A stretch of 14,439 bases of DNA from Propionibacterium sp. (GCA_012719335.1 JAAYAO010000348.1:1-14439); one strand, 5' to 3'; numbered from the stretch's first letter, positions 1-7,154 are shown. A program made the numbers and translations. Notes: generated from the sequence alone by a model not told the origin.

Positions 1-1107
1 GAACGGGTTGCCGAGCGCGACCGGGGAGGACTCGGTCATCCCGTAGCCCTCGACCAGTAGTCCGCCCGAGAGCGACTCCCACTCGTCCACGATGTCGTCG
101 GTCAGCGCCATCGCACCCGAGATGCAGTACTTCGCGGCACTGAGGTCCACCCCGCGTTCGCGGGCCACCTCGGCGGTCTTGCGGTAGATCGGCGGTACCG
201 CGCAATACACCGTGGGCGGATGCTTCTTGGCGGCCTTCACCACCATCTCGGCGTCGAAGGTCGGGAACAGCACCAGCCGGGCCTGCTTGCGGATGCCGTA
301 GGTGAGGTAGAGCGTCATGCCGAAGGCATGGAACATCGGCAGCACCGCGTAGAAGGTCTCCTCGCGGTACTTGGCCCCGTGCATCCAGGCCTCCCCCTGC
401 AGGGCGTTGGCGTACAGGTTGAGGTGGGTCAGCATCGCTCCCTTGGGCCTGCCGGTGGTGCCCGAGGTGTACTGGATCACCGCCAGGTCGTCCACCGTCG
501 GACGCGGGTGGGCCCGGTCGATCTGCGGGGCCTTCAACAGCTCCCGCCACTGGGTGGCGTAGCTGACCGGCTGGTGCAGCCGCTCCCGGGTTTCGCGGAG
601 CTTCTTCACCGGCAGTTGCAGAGCGAGGCGGGTGACCTTGGGGAACTCGTCCAACAGGTTCACCGCGATCACGTGGTCGAGTTGCACCCCGGGCTGACCG
701 ACCACCTTGTGCAGTTGGGTGTCCATGCCGATCACCACGCGGGCCCGGTGGTCGAGGAACTGTTCGCGCAGCTCGTGGGCGGTGTAGAGCGGGTTGTGTT
801 CGACCACGATCGCGCCCAGCCGCAGCACCGCGTAGAAGGCGACCACGTGCTGGGGGCAGTTGGGCAGGATCAGGGCCACCCGGTCACCGGGTTCGACGCC
901 GCGTTGCCGCAGCGCTTCGGCGACCCGGTTGATCTGTTCCCCGAGGGACTTGTAGCTGGTGGTGCGACCGAAGAACTGCAGCGCCACCGCGTCCCCGGCC
1001 TCGGAGACTGCCTGTTCGCACATGCTGACCAGCGACTGGGTCGGCAACACGATTTCGGCCGGTACCCCCGGCTGATAGTGGCGGGTCCAGTCCGGCACGT
1101 CGATCAT
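1..1107 (-). CDS. Long-chain fatty-acid–CoA ligase (AMP-binding family), C-terminus outside window
   Basis: This enzyme activates a fatty acid to acyl-AMP and then acyl-CoA for lipid use. The 369 visible residues hold the large N-terminal ANL domain. The phosphate-binding loop YTSGTTGRPKGAM starts at residue 213, and the adenine/acyl-AMP motif GYGMTESSP lies in the last 25 visible residues. The family usually runs to about 500–560 aa, so the C-terminal lid domain with its catalytic lysine lies beyond the window's left edge. The start is the ATG at 1107: GGGAG precedes it by 6 nt, and the protein then opens with MIDVPDWTRHYQPG. A nearby ATG at 1120 is in another frame. The gene for an unrecognised protein ends 59 nt upstream on the same strand, so the two may be cotranscribed. 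The acyl-ligase family is certain. The chain length preferred cannot be read from sequence. Confidence 0.93.
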   Translation of the reverse strand, partial: MIDVPDWTRHYQPGVPAEIVLPTQSLVSMCEQAVSEAGDAVALQFFGRTTSYKSLGEQINRVAEALRQRGVEPGDRVALILPNCPQHVVAFYAVLRLGAIVVEHNPLYTAHELREQFLDHRARVVIGMDTQLHKVVGQPGVQLDHVIAVNLLDEFPKVTRLALQLPVKKLRETRERLHQPVSYATQWRELLKAPQIDRAHPRPTVDDLAVIQYTSGTTGRPKGAMLTHLNLYANALQGEAWMHGAKYREETFYAVLPMFHAFGMTLYLTYGIRKQARLVLFPTFDAEMVVKAAKKHPPTVYCAVPPIYRKTAEVARERGVDLSAAKYCISGAMALTDDIVDEWESLSGGLLVEGYGMTESSPVALGNPF

Positions 1108-1166
1108 CGAAGACTCCCATCGGGTGAGGCACCCCGCCCGTGCACGGGGAACTCGGGGAGAGTCTT

Positions 1167-1655
1167 TCACGCGGCGTGCCGGTACTCCTGCACGGTCCAC
1201 TCGGTTCGGCCCAGATCGAGCTTGGTGCACAGCCACTTCGACCAGTCGATGTGCAGGGTGCCACCGGGATCCATCCGGTACCCGCCGACCACCGGGCCGG
1301 TGGTGGCTTCCAGTACCACCTGGGAGGGGCCGCGGGTGCCGCTGATCACCCGCACCGGGGCGAACAGGTCGTCGGGGCGCCCCCAGATGGGCAGTCGTTC
1401 GGTCCACAACATGCCGACCATCGGATGCACCCAGTGCTCGGGGTGCTTGTGGGGCAAGGGACGCGCACCGTCGGTGAGAATCTGCCAACAGCGCACCCCG
1501 TTGGCATCACCGCGCCATTCGATGTTGTGGCTGCGCACCACCCAGGTCGGGTGGGCCACCGACACCTCCCAGACCTGTTCGGCATCACTGACCAGCGCGG
1601 CGGCCGGCCGGTGCGATTCCCGGGCCAACGCGGCCCGGATGAAGTTGATGCCCAT
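1167..1655 (-). CDS. Hypothetical protein, unrecognised
   Basis: I do not recognise this protein. It is about 162 aa from the ATG at 1655, which has AGGA 8 nt upstream. In-frame alternatives are ATG at 1664 (165 aa) and GTG at 1679 (170 aa), neither with a convincing ribosome site. It is soluble, with no signal peptide or membrane segment. It is rich in tryptophan, histidine and proline, with stretches such as HPTWVVRSHNIEWRGD and LPHKHPEHWVHPMVGMLW, and looks like a compact beta-rich domain. Frame-specific codon use and its placement 59 nt before the acyl-CoA ligase on the same strand support a real gene. Upstream lies the repeat-filled stretch 1680–2115. No function is inferred. Confidence 0.68.
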   Translation of the reverse strand: MGINFIRAALARESHRPAAALVSDAEQVWEVSVAHPTWVVRSHNIEWRGDANGVRCWQILTDGARPLPHKHPEHWVHPMVGMLWTERLPIWGRPDDLFAPVRVISGTRGPSQVVLEATTGPVVGGYRMDPGGTLHIDWSKWLCTKLDLGRTEWTVQEYRHAA

Positions 1656-1731
1656 GGGTTCCATCCTGAACCCGGGCACCCGGTGCTGTCATGTTCTGCC
1701 GCTCACCGCAGCCCCACACCATGGCCACCGA

Positions 1732-1840
1732 TGACTGAGAACGCAAGCCTCAGCGCCACCGAAGCCATAGTGGTCGCGATGGCCGCCATTCTTGCGTTTT
1801 CGGCCACGACAACCGGCCGGGCAGTCGGGGAACAGGTGGT
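1732..1840. repeat. Direct repeat copy A with 59 nt palindromic core
   Basis: First of two imperfect copies, offset by 169 bp, of a ~110 bp element. The core (1740–1798) is bounded by a perfect inverted pair, AACGCAAG and CTTGCGTT. Inside it GCCAT and ATGGC can form a nested stem. The copy ends with GGGGAACAGGTGGT. It lies in the gene-free stretch 1680–2115. One frame reads as a 59-codon peptide starting ATG ACT GAG AAC (1731), but there is no ribosome site. Confidence 0.85.
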
Positions 1841-1900
1841 CGAAGAACCAGTGGCCCCGGAGCCCGCAGCACGCACTTCAACCAACCCCCGCACCACCAT

Positions 1901-2014
1901 TGACTGAAAACGCAAGTCTCAGCGCCACCGAAGCCATAGTGGTCGCGGCGACCGCCATTCTTGCGTTTCCGGTCACGACAGCCGGCCGGCCGGGCGGTCG
2001 GGGAAACAGGTGGT
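1901..2014. repeat. Direct repeat copy B with 59 nt palindromic core
   Basis: Second copy of the element at 1732–1840. The core (1909–1967) keeps both AACGCAAG/CTTGCGTT arms exactly. The central bases differ from copy A and here form a palindrome, GGTCGC-G-GCGACC. The tail carries about 5 extra bases and runs straight into the 18 bp tandem repeat at 2011. Confidence 0.85.
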
Positions 2015-2106
2015 GGTCCGGGAGCCGGTGGTGGTCCGGGAGCCGGTGGTGAGCCGGGGGAACCGGTGGCCAGGCAGCCGGTGGTGCGGGCAGCCGGGGG
2101 AACCGG
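2011..2106. repeat. 18 bp tandem repeat, decaying
   Basis: Two perfect 18 bp units (2011–2028 and 2029–2046, TGGTGGTCCGGGAGCCGG) are followed by degenerate units ending in AGCCGG or AACCGG up to about 2106. The tract sits between the duplicated palindromic element and the 3' end of the DUF5997 gene, whose stop is at 2116. It looks like a minisatellite that could vary in length between strains. It is not a CRISPR array, because there are no spacers. Confidence 0.8.
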
Positions 2107-2115
2107 CTCGGGGAG

Positions 2116-2478
2116 TCACTGTCCCCGGCGTTGCTCCCGGATCCGTTCGTTCTCGGCGATGACGTCCCGGTGGGTTTCCCGTTCCCGCACCAACCACGGC
2201 GGCGGGTCGGCGAGCAGCACCCCGATCTGGTCGGCATCGAGGGGTTCGGTGACCCCGCCGCGGGCCAGGCCGGAGTTGGACACCCCCAACTTGGCCGCGA
2301 CCACATCCCGCGGGAACGGCCCGTTGCGGCGCAACTCCACCAGCCACTGCGGCGGGTCGGCGCGCAGTGCGTCCAGATCGGCACGGGTGATCGGGGTGGA
2401 CCGGAACTCCTCGGGTGCCGCCGACAGCAGGATGCCCAGTTTCGCCGCCGCGGTCGCGGGCTTCATCGTTTGGCTCAC
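2116..2478 (-). CDS. DUF5997 family protein
   Basis: This 120 aa protein has unknown function and belongs to an actinobacterial family recognised by its KPATAAAKLGILL opening, followed by WLVELRRNGPFPRDVVAAKLGVSNSGLARGGVTE. The family normally sits head to head with a LysR-type substrate-binding protein, as here. The segment around AAKLGVSNSGLARGG reads like a small helix-turn-helix; this is inference. Two similar PPxWLV(R/V)E segments (about residues 42–49 and 95–102) hint at an internal duplication. The start is taken as GTG 2478, because TACGCT lies 6 nt upstream and matches a leaderless promoter. An ATG four codons later (2466) is the alternative. There is no signal peptide or membrane segment. 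The coding frame runs open well upstream, but only as a shadow of the divergent gene. Confidence 0.88.
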   Translation of the reverse strand: MSQTMKPATAAAKLGILLSAAPEEFRSTPITRADLDALRADPPQWLVELRRNGPFPRDVVAAKLGVSNSGLARGGVTEPLDADQIGVLLADPPPWLVRERETHRDVIAENERIREQRRGQ

Positions 2479-2484
2479 GGGCGC

Positions 2485-2490
2485 AGCGTA
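2485..2490 (-). promoter_or_regulatory. -10 box TACGCT of leaderless promoter for the DUF5997 gene
   Basis: TACGCT on the minus strand, then 6 nt, then the GTG start at 2478. No Shine–Dalgarno sequence is present, so transcription probably begins at or next to the start codon. Confidence 0.65.
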
Positions 2491-2500
2491 GCCCGCGCGG

Positions 2501-2506
2501 TACCCT
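2501..2506 (+). promoter_or_regulatory. -10 box TACCCT of leaderless promoter for the LysR-type protein gene
   Basis: TACCCT on the plus strand, then 6 nt, then the GTG start at 2513. It mirrors the box at 2485–2490, from which only 10 bp separate it. The two promoters would therefore compete for the same DNA. Confidence 0.65.
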
Positions 2507-2512
2507 GCCGGG

Positions 2513-3142
2513 GTGAGCGCCTCGGAATCGGTCGACCTGTTGCGGGTCGGTTTCGTGCCCGGTGTCACGCTGACCAAGTGGCGCACCCGCTGGGCCGAAC
2601 GGGTCCGGGCCCGCCTGGAGGTGGGTGAGGTCGCCGCGGACGAGGCCCGGTCGTTGCTGGATCGGGGCGAGCTCGACATGTGCTTCGTCCGGTTGCCGGT
2701 CGACCGCGAGGGCCTGCACGCGATCGCGCTCTACGACGAGACGATGGTGGCCTGGGTCGCCAAGGAACACCCGATCGCGGCTTTCGACGAGATCACCTTC
2801 GCCGACCTGGCCGACGAGACGGTGCTGCACGAGGTGACCGGGGTCGCCATCGACCGGGTCAACGCCGGAGCCGTGCTGCTGGTGCCGATGTCGGTGGCCC
2901 GGTCGGCCAGCCGGCGCGACCTGGTGCATCGTCCGGTGGTCGACGCCGAGCAGGCGACGGTCACCCTCACCTGGCTGATCGACAACGAGAACCCCCTGAT
3001 CGAGGAGTTCATCGGCATCGTCCGGGGTCGTACCGCGAACAGCTCACGCACCGCCCGGGAACGGGCCGCGGCCCCGAAACACACCCGGGCACCGGACCGA
3101 TCCCGGTCGAAACCACGTTTCCGGGGTCGCCGGCGCCGCTGA
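2513..3142 (+). CDS. LysR-type substrate-binding domain protein lacking a DNA-binding domain
   Basis: This 209 aa protein matches only the effector-binding half of LysR-type regulators. It opens LLRVGFVPGVTLTKW and continues with FVRLPVDREGLHAIALYDE, the first strand and hinge of a type 2 periplasmic-binding fold. It has a conserved EEFIGIVRGRTANSSR near residue 165–180. There is no N-terminal winged helix. The last ~30 residues are basic (ending RGRRRR) and could touch nucleic acid or be disordered. It has no signal peptide, so it is cytoplasmic. The start is GTG 2513, six bases after a -10 box. It is divergent from the DUF5997 gene, and this pairing is conserved in actinobacteria, which suggests the two products act together; the ligand is unknown. 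It converges on the lipoprotein gene with only 8 nt between stops. Confidence 0.87.
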   Translation: MSASESVDLLRVGFVPGVTLTKWRTRWAERVRARLEVGEVAADEARSLLDRGELDMCFVRLPVDREGLHAIALYDETMVAWVAKEHPIAAFDEITFADLADETVLHEVTGVAIDRVNAGAVLLVPMSVARSASRRDLVHRPVVDAEQATVTLTWLIDNENPLIEEFIGIVRGRTANSSRTARERAAAPKHTRAPDRSRSKPRFRGRRRR

Positions 3143-3157
3143 CCCGTGGGTCACGGG
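3143..3157. terminator. Short hairpin between convergent genes
   Basis: CCCGTG-GGT-CACGGG, a perfect 6 bp stem, starts right after the LysR-type gene's stop and includes the lipoprotein gene's stop on the other strand. There is no T tract. It may serve both directions. Confidence 0.45.
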
Positions 3158-3735
3158 ACCCAGTACACGGGGTGGTAGATGGCGTAATCCCCTGCGTTGG
3201 CACGGAAGGACACCGCATCCATGGTGGCTCCCTCCTCCAGTGCCACGATCGCGCAGGCCGTCATCGGGTTACCGACCTCCAGCGCGGTCATGTCGGGCCG
3301 GGGGCAGGCCTCGATACCACTGCCGGCGATGAGCACCGGCGAGGCCTTGAGATCGCCGTTGCCATCGCGCAGCGAAAACCCGATGCCCGGGTCGTACTGG
3401 TCGCTCAGCGTGGTGCCCGCCTCGTCGTGGGCGGCGATGGTGTAGTCGATGAGGTGGGGTTCACCCTGCACCGCTGACCCCAGCTCGAGGCCGTCCGGGG
3501 CGGGTGCCACCTCGGTGACCGTCACTTCGATGCGGCCGGTGTTGACCCGGTCGGTGACCAGGAAGACACCGGTCTCCTCCATCGCCAGTTCGCTCTTCGG
3601 AACGGTCACGCCGTCCTGTTCGGCTTGGGCGTCCACCTCGCTGTTGCCGCTGATCGAGTCGTTGCCGCAGGCGGCCAGGGTCAGCACGGGGACGAGTGCC
3701 AACGCCACCAGGGCGCCACGTGAACGGGTGTGCAT
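3151..3735 (-). CDS. Hypothetical lipoprotein
   Basis: This 194 aa exported protein is probably anchored to the outer face of the membrane. Its N-terminus is a lipoprotein signal: Arg residues at 4 and 6, a hydrophobic core, then the lipobox LAAC with the lipidated cysteine at 23. A Ser/Asn/Glu-rich linker follows. The ~130-residue domain (GRIEVTVTEVAPAPDGLE..., ending YAIYHPVYWVP) looks like a beta-sandwich of the DUF4352/immunoglobulin-like kind found in actinobacterial lipoproteins; this fold guess is inference. Two cysteines, in EACPRPD and MTACAIV, could form a disulfide. The start is ATG 3735, with GAAGGA 8 nt upstream. An in-frame extension to 3795 would destroy the signal peptide and is rejected. 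It is divergent from rtcB. Its ligand and role are unknown. Confidence 0.85.
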   Translation of the reverse strand: MHTRSRGALVALALVPVLTLAACGNDSISGNSEVDAQAEQDGVTVPKSELAMEETGVFLVTDRVNTGRIEVTVTEVAPAPDGLELGSAVQGEPHLIDYTIAAHDEAGTTLSDQYDPGIGFSLRDGNGDLKASPVLIAGSGIEACPRPDMTALEVGNPMTACAIVALEEGATMDAVSFRANAGDYAIYHPVYWVP

Positions 3736-3876
3736 GATTCGGGTCCTTCTCTTGTTCCGATGCCTCATTCTGCCGCTCCCCCGGTTCGTGCACATGGTGT
3801 ACGGTGCGTGATCTCAACCGCACCCGGACGGGCCGGGCCGCCCGATAAACCGGATGCCCCCGGCGCCGAAGCGAGC

Positions 3877-3882
3877 CACACT
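3877..3882 (+). promoter_or_regulatory. Possible -10 box (CACACT) for rtcB
   Basis: CACACT, then 6 nt (GGGGGT), then the ATG at 3889. The layout is that of a leaderless promoter, but the first base differs from the TANNNT consensus. The G run is too close to the start to work as a ribosome site. Confidence 0.4.
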
Positions 3883-3888
3883 GGGGGT

Positions 3889-5058
3889 ATGCAGGAAATC
3901 ACCGAAGGACTCATCTCGTGGGCGTCGATCATCGATGATGCGGCGCTGCAGCAGGCGACGACGGCCGCCGAGATGCCGTTCGTGCACCCCCACCTGGCGT
4001 TGATGCCGGACGCCCACCTGGGGTTGGGGGCCACGGTCGGATCGGTGATCCCCACCCGCGGCGTGGTGATGCCGGCCGCGGTGGGGGTCGACATCGGCTG
4101 TGGCATGGCTGCGGTACGCACCCAACTCACGGTCGCCGAACTGCCCACCGACCGGCGCGAACTGCGCCTGGGTATCGAACGGGACGTTCCGGTCGACCTG
4201 GGTGGGCGCAACCGCACCGTGTTCGCCGACCACACCCAGCAGCGCATCGACGAACTGCGCGAACTGGCCCGCAGCACCGACGCCCCGGTCGACCAGTACG
4301 CGAAGAGTTGGCCGATGCAGGTCGGCACGCTGGGTTCGGGCAACCACTTCATCGAGATCTGTGCCGATGAGGTCGACCGGGTGTGGGTGTTTCTGCATTC
4401 GGGCTCGCGCGGCATCGGCAACCAGATCGCCCGGCACCACATCGCCGTCGCGCACCGGCTCTGCGCCGAGCGCGGCATCGAGCTGCCGGATCCGAACCTG
4501 GCCTACCTGAGCGAGGGTGAGCCGGAGTTCGACGCCTACCTGCGCGACCTGAGGTGGGCCCAGCACTTCGCCCGGCTGAACCGCGCCGAGATGATGGATC
4601 GGGTGCTGGCCCGGTTGGGCCGCTGGGCGGGGGTGCAGGTGCAGCGCACCGACGAGGTGAACTGCCACCACAACTACACCGAGCAGGAGGAGCACTTCGG
4701 CGAAACCCTGTGGGTGTCGCGCAAGGGTGCGATCAACGCCGAGGCCGGACGCCGCGGGCTGATCCCGGGATCGATGGGCACCCGCAGCTACGTGGTCGAG
4801 GGTCTGGGCAACCCGGACTCGCTGAACTCGGCCCCGCACGGTGCCGGCCGGGCCTATTCGCGTCGGACGGCCCGGCGCACCTTCACCCAGCAGGATCTCC
4901 GCGAGGCGATGGGTGACATCGAATACCACGACTCGGCGGCCTTCGTGGACGAGATTCCGGCGGCCTACAAGGACGTCGACCGGGTGATGGCCGACGCCGA
5001 GGGGCTGGTGCGGGTGGTGCACACCCTGCGTCAGTTGGTGAACGTCAAGGGTTCCTGA
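3889..5058 (+). CDS. rtcB: RNA-splicing ligase RtcB
   Basis: RtcB is a GTP- and Mn2+-dependent ligase that joins an RNA 2',3'-cyclic phosphate or 3'-phosphate end to a 5'-OH end, repairing broken RNA in the cytoplasm. The 389 aa length fits the bacterial family. Metal and catalytic residues are in place: Cys71 in VGVDIGCGM, His153 in GSGNHFIEI, His170 in HSGSRGIGNQIA, His261 in CHHNYTEQEEHFG, and the guanylylated His317 in SAPHGAGRAYSR. Spacings 153–170 and 261–317 equal those in E. coli RtcB. The start is ATG 3889, because MQEITEGLISWA is where family similarity begins; earlier in-frame codons are rejected. No archease, RtcA or RtcR gene is nearby, so it appears as a stand-alone gene between a lipoprotein gene (divergent) and a terminator. 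Confidence 0.96.
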   Translation: MQEITEGLISWASIIDDAALQQATTAAEMPFVHPHLALMPDAHLGLGATVGSVIPTRGVVMPAAVGVDIGCGMAAVRTQLTVAELPTDRRELRLGIERDVPVDLGGRNRTVFADHTQQRIDELRELARSTDAPVDQYAKSWPMQVGTLGSGNHFIEICADEVDRVWVFLHSGSRGIGNQIARHHIAVAHRLCAERGIELPDPNLAYLSEGEPEFDAYLRDLRWAQHFARLNRAEMMDRVLARLGRWAGVQVQRTDEVNCHHNYTEQEEHFGETLWVSRKGAINAEAGRRGLIPGSMGTRSYVVEGLGNPDSLNSAPHGAGRAYSRRTARRTFTQQDLREAMGDIEYHDSAAFVDEIPAAYKDVDRVMADAEGLVRVVHTLRQLVNVKGS

Positions 5059-5068
5059 ACCTCACCGA

Positions 5069-5110
5069 GGGTCCGGACGGTTGGTCGCGTGCCGGCCACC
5101 GTCCGGGCCC
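5069..5110 (+). terminator. Hairpin terminator after rtcB
   Basis: A 13 bp stem (5069–5081 with 5098–5110, one G·U pair) and a 16 nt loop start 11 nt after the rtcB stop. There is no T run, which is usual for high-GC actinobacterial terminators. It separates rtcB from the next same-strand gene. Confidence 0.7.
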
Positions 5111-5187
5111 GTGGCGTTCACCTGCGTGTTACGCCGAGTTTCGGGCCCGTCCCTACCTTGCGACCACTCGGACGAAAGGGACAAACC

Positions 5188-7071
5188 GTGCATCACCGAC
5201 CTCGCGTCGCAATCGCCGGCACCGCGGCCTGTGTGGCCCTGTCGATCGCATTCGCGCCATGGGCCACCGCCGACATCGTCGACCCGCAGATCAGCGATTC
5301 GGCCGCCGACGCCGAGCTGGCGCTGGCCCCGATCGGCACCCACGAAACGGGCGTCTTCGACGAGTCCGCGGCCGAGATCGTCGCGCACCACCCGGCCACC
5401 CAGCGGCTCTTCGTGGTCAACGCCCAGGCCGCCACCATCGATGTGTTGGATGCCAACGACCCGACGGCCCCCACCAAGCTGTTCAGCATCACCGTGCCCG
5501 GGGTGACCGCGGCCGACGGATCGGTGATTCCCGAGGGTGCTTCGGCCAACTCGGTGGCGGTGCGTCCTGACGGTCTGGTGGCCGTGGCGGTGGAGAACGC
5601 CCCGAAGACCGAGGACGGGTGGGTGGTCTTCTACGACGCCGCCGGTGACGGTTCGACCGCCCTCGGCGCGGTTCGGGTGGGGGCACTGCCCGACATGCTC
5701 ACCTTCTCGCCGGACGGGCGCAAGGTGCTGGTCGCCAACGAGGGCGAGCCCGCCAACGAGGTGTACACCAAGGACGGGGTCAAGTACTACGCCGCCGACC
5801 CGGCCGGCACCGTCAGCGTGATCGACGTGCCCGGCACCGTGGCCGCCCCGGGGCAGGACGCGGTCGTCGGCGTCGGCTTCGATGCGTTCACCACCGCGAA
5901 CCTGCCCGACGGCGTCCGGATCTCCGGCCCCACCGCCGAGGGGGTCACCAACCCGGTGCCGACCAACCTCGAACCGGAGTACATCGCGGTCGCCGAGGAT
6001 TCGGCCACCGCCTGGGTGGCGCTGCAGGAGAACAACGCCATCGCCCGGATCGACCTGGGCAGCAACACGGTCACCGACATCTTCGCGCTGGGTCGCATCG
6101 ACCGCCGCGAGGTGCCGGCCGACTTGTCCGACCGCGATGATGCGATCAACATCACCACCGTGGACGTCCCGCTGTTCTCACTGCGGATGCCCGACGCGAT
6201 CGCCGCCTACACCGCCGCCGACGGTCAGACCTACCTGGTCACCGCCAACGAGGGCGACGCCCGCGAGTGGGGCGACGACGAATCCGACGACACCTTCTTC
6301 ATCGACGAGGTGCGGGTGAAGGACCTCGGCTCCGATGGCTACGCCCCGTTGTGCGCCGACGTGTTCGGTGACGTCGCCGCCCCGCAGTCCGACGAACAGT
6401 TGGGCCGGCTCAAGGTGACCGTGGACGCCGAGATGGGCACCGACGAGGACGGCAACCCCTGCTACGCCGAACTCCAGGCCTACGGCGGCCGCTCGTTCAG
6501 CATCTTCACCGGCGACGGCCGGTTGGTGTACGACTCCGGCTCCGACTTCGAGGACATCACCGCCCGGGTGATCCCGGACTACTTCAACTCCAACCACGAC
6601 GAGTCGGAATTCGACAGCCGCTCCGACGACAAGGGCGTCGAGCCCGAGGCCGTCACCATCGGGAAGGTCGGCGACCGCACCTACGCCTTCATCGGCTTCG
6701 AACGCATCGGTGGCATCGCGGTCTACGACATCACCGCCCCGACCGCACCTGTCCACGTGACCTACGTCAACAACCGGGACTTCTCGGTCAGCGGCGCCGA
6801 CACCCTGGTGGGTGCGGGTGACCTCGGCCCCGAGGGCATCGCCTTCATCGCGGCGGACGACTCCCCCACCGGGCAGCCGCTGCTGGCCGTCGGCAACGAG
6901 GTGTCGGGCACCACCACCGTGTGGTCGGTCACCGACCTGGTCACGCCGCCGGCCGGCGACACCCCGGTGGACGGGGACGACGGCGACGACGACACCCCGG
7001 ACGATCCGCCGGCCCCGGCCCCGGACGCGCAGCCGAAGAAGCCGGCCGCGATGCCGGCCACCGGCTGCTGA
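5188..7071 (+). CDS. Secreted choice-of-anchor I family beta-propeller protein
   Basis: This 627 aa exported protein is of uncertain function. The start is GTG 5188, with GAAAGGG 7 nt upstream. A signal peptide follows (basic HHRPR, hydrophobic stretch, cleavage likely after ATA at residue 28). The mature part is a YVTN/LVIVD-like propeller with family signatures KVLVANEGEPANE, TYLVTANEGDAREWGDD, SDDKGVEPEAVTIG and AFIGFERIGGIAVYD. These are typical of choice-of-anchor I proteins, which resemble esterase or phytase propellers; acidic residues suggest calcium binding. A Pro/Asp-rich linker from about residue 590 leads to KKPAAMPATGC and an immediate stop. That resembles a sortase motif, but it lacks the hydrophobic helix and basic tail, so wall anchoring is doubtful. 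TACCTT at 5154–5159 may be its -10 box. Confidence 0.88.
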   Translation: MHHRPRVAIAGTAACVALSIAFAPWATADIVDPQISDSAADAELALAPIGTHETGVFDESAAEIVAHHPATQRLFVVNAQAATIDVLDANDPTAPTKLFSITVPGVTAADGSVIPEGASANSVAVRPDGLVAVAVENAPKTEDGWVVFYDAAGDGSTALGAVRVGALPDMLTFSPDGRKVLVANEGEPANEVYTKDGVKYYAADPAGTVSVIDVPGTVAAPGQDAVVGVGFDAFTTANLPDGVRISGPTAEGVTNPVPTNLEPEYIAVAEDSATAWVALQENNAIARIDLGSNTVTDIFALGRIDRREVPADLSDRDDAINITTVDVPLFSLRMPDAIAAYTAADGQTYLVTANEGDAREWGDDESDDTFFIDEVRVKDLGSDGYAPLCADVFGDVAAPQSDEQLGRLKVTVDAEMGTDEDGNPCYAELQAYGGRSFSIFTGDGRLVYDSGSDFEDITARVIPDYFNSNHDESEFDSRSDDKGVEPEAVTIGKVGDRTYAFIGFERIGGIAVYDITAPTAPVHVTYVNNRDFSVSGADTLVGAGDLGPEGIAFIAADDSPTGQPLLAVGNEVSGTTTVWSVTDLVTPPAGDTPVDGDDGDDDTPDDPPAPAPDAQPKKPAAMPATGC

Positions 7072-7142
7072 TCCGGCAGCGGCGGTTCCACCGCACCGAT
7101 TCCGCCCCCGAGCCCACCCGGGCTTCGAGGGCGTTTTCGGCT

Positions 7143-7148
7143 TACGAT
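7143..7148 (+). promoter_or_regulatory. -10 box TACGAT of leaderless promoter for the DMT transporter
   Basis: TACGAT, then 6 nt, then the GTG at 7155. It supports this start and an own promoter for the transporter despite the preceding same-strand gene. Confidence 0.6.
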
Positions 7149-7154
7149 GCCCGG

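Noticed and set aside
220..1734. 504-codon open frame on the plus strand
   Set aside because: It is antisense to the acyl-CoA ligase and the hypothetical gene. The protein is Gly/His/Arg-rich with no family motif, an effect of high GC on the complementary strand.
1731..1907. Small peptide gene in repeat copy A, with a TTG-start equivalent in copy B
   Set aside because: There is no ribosome site or leaderless -10 box, and copy B runs into the 18 bp repeat. A DNA repeat explains the similarity; kept only as a finding.
1732..2106. CRISPR array
   Set aside because: Only two long copies 169 bp apart and a spacerless tandem repeat; no cas genes.
3788..3802. GTGCAC-ATG-GTGTAC as an operator between the lipoprotein and rtcB genes
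   Set aside because: The two half-sites match imperfectly and no regulator or second site supports it.
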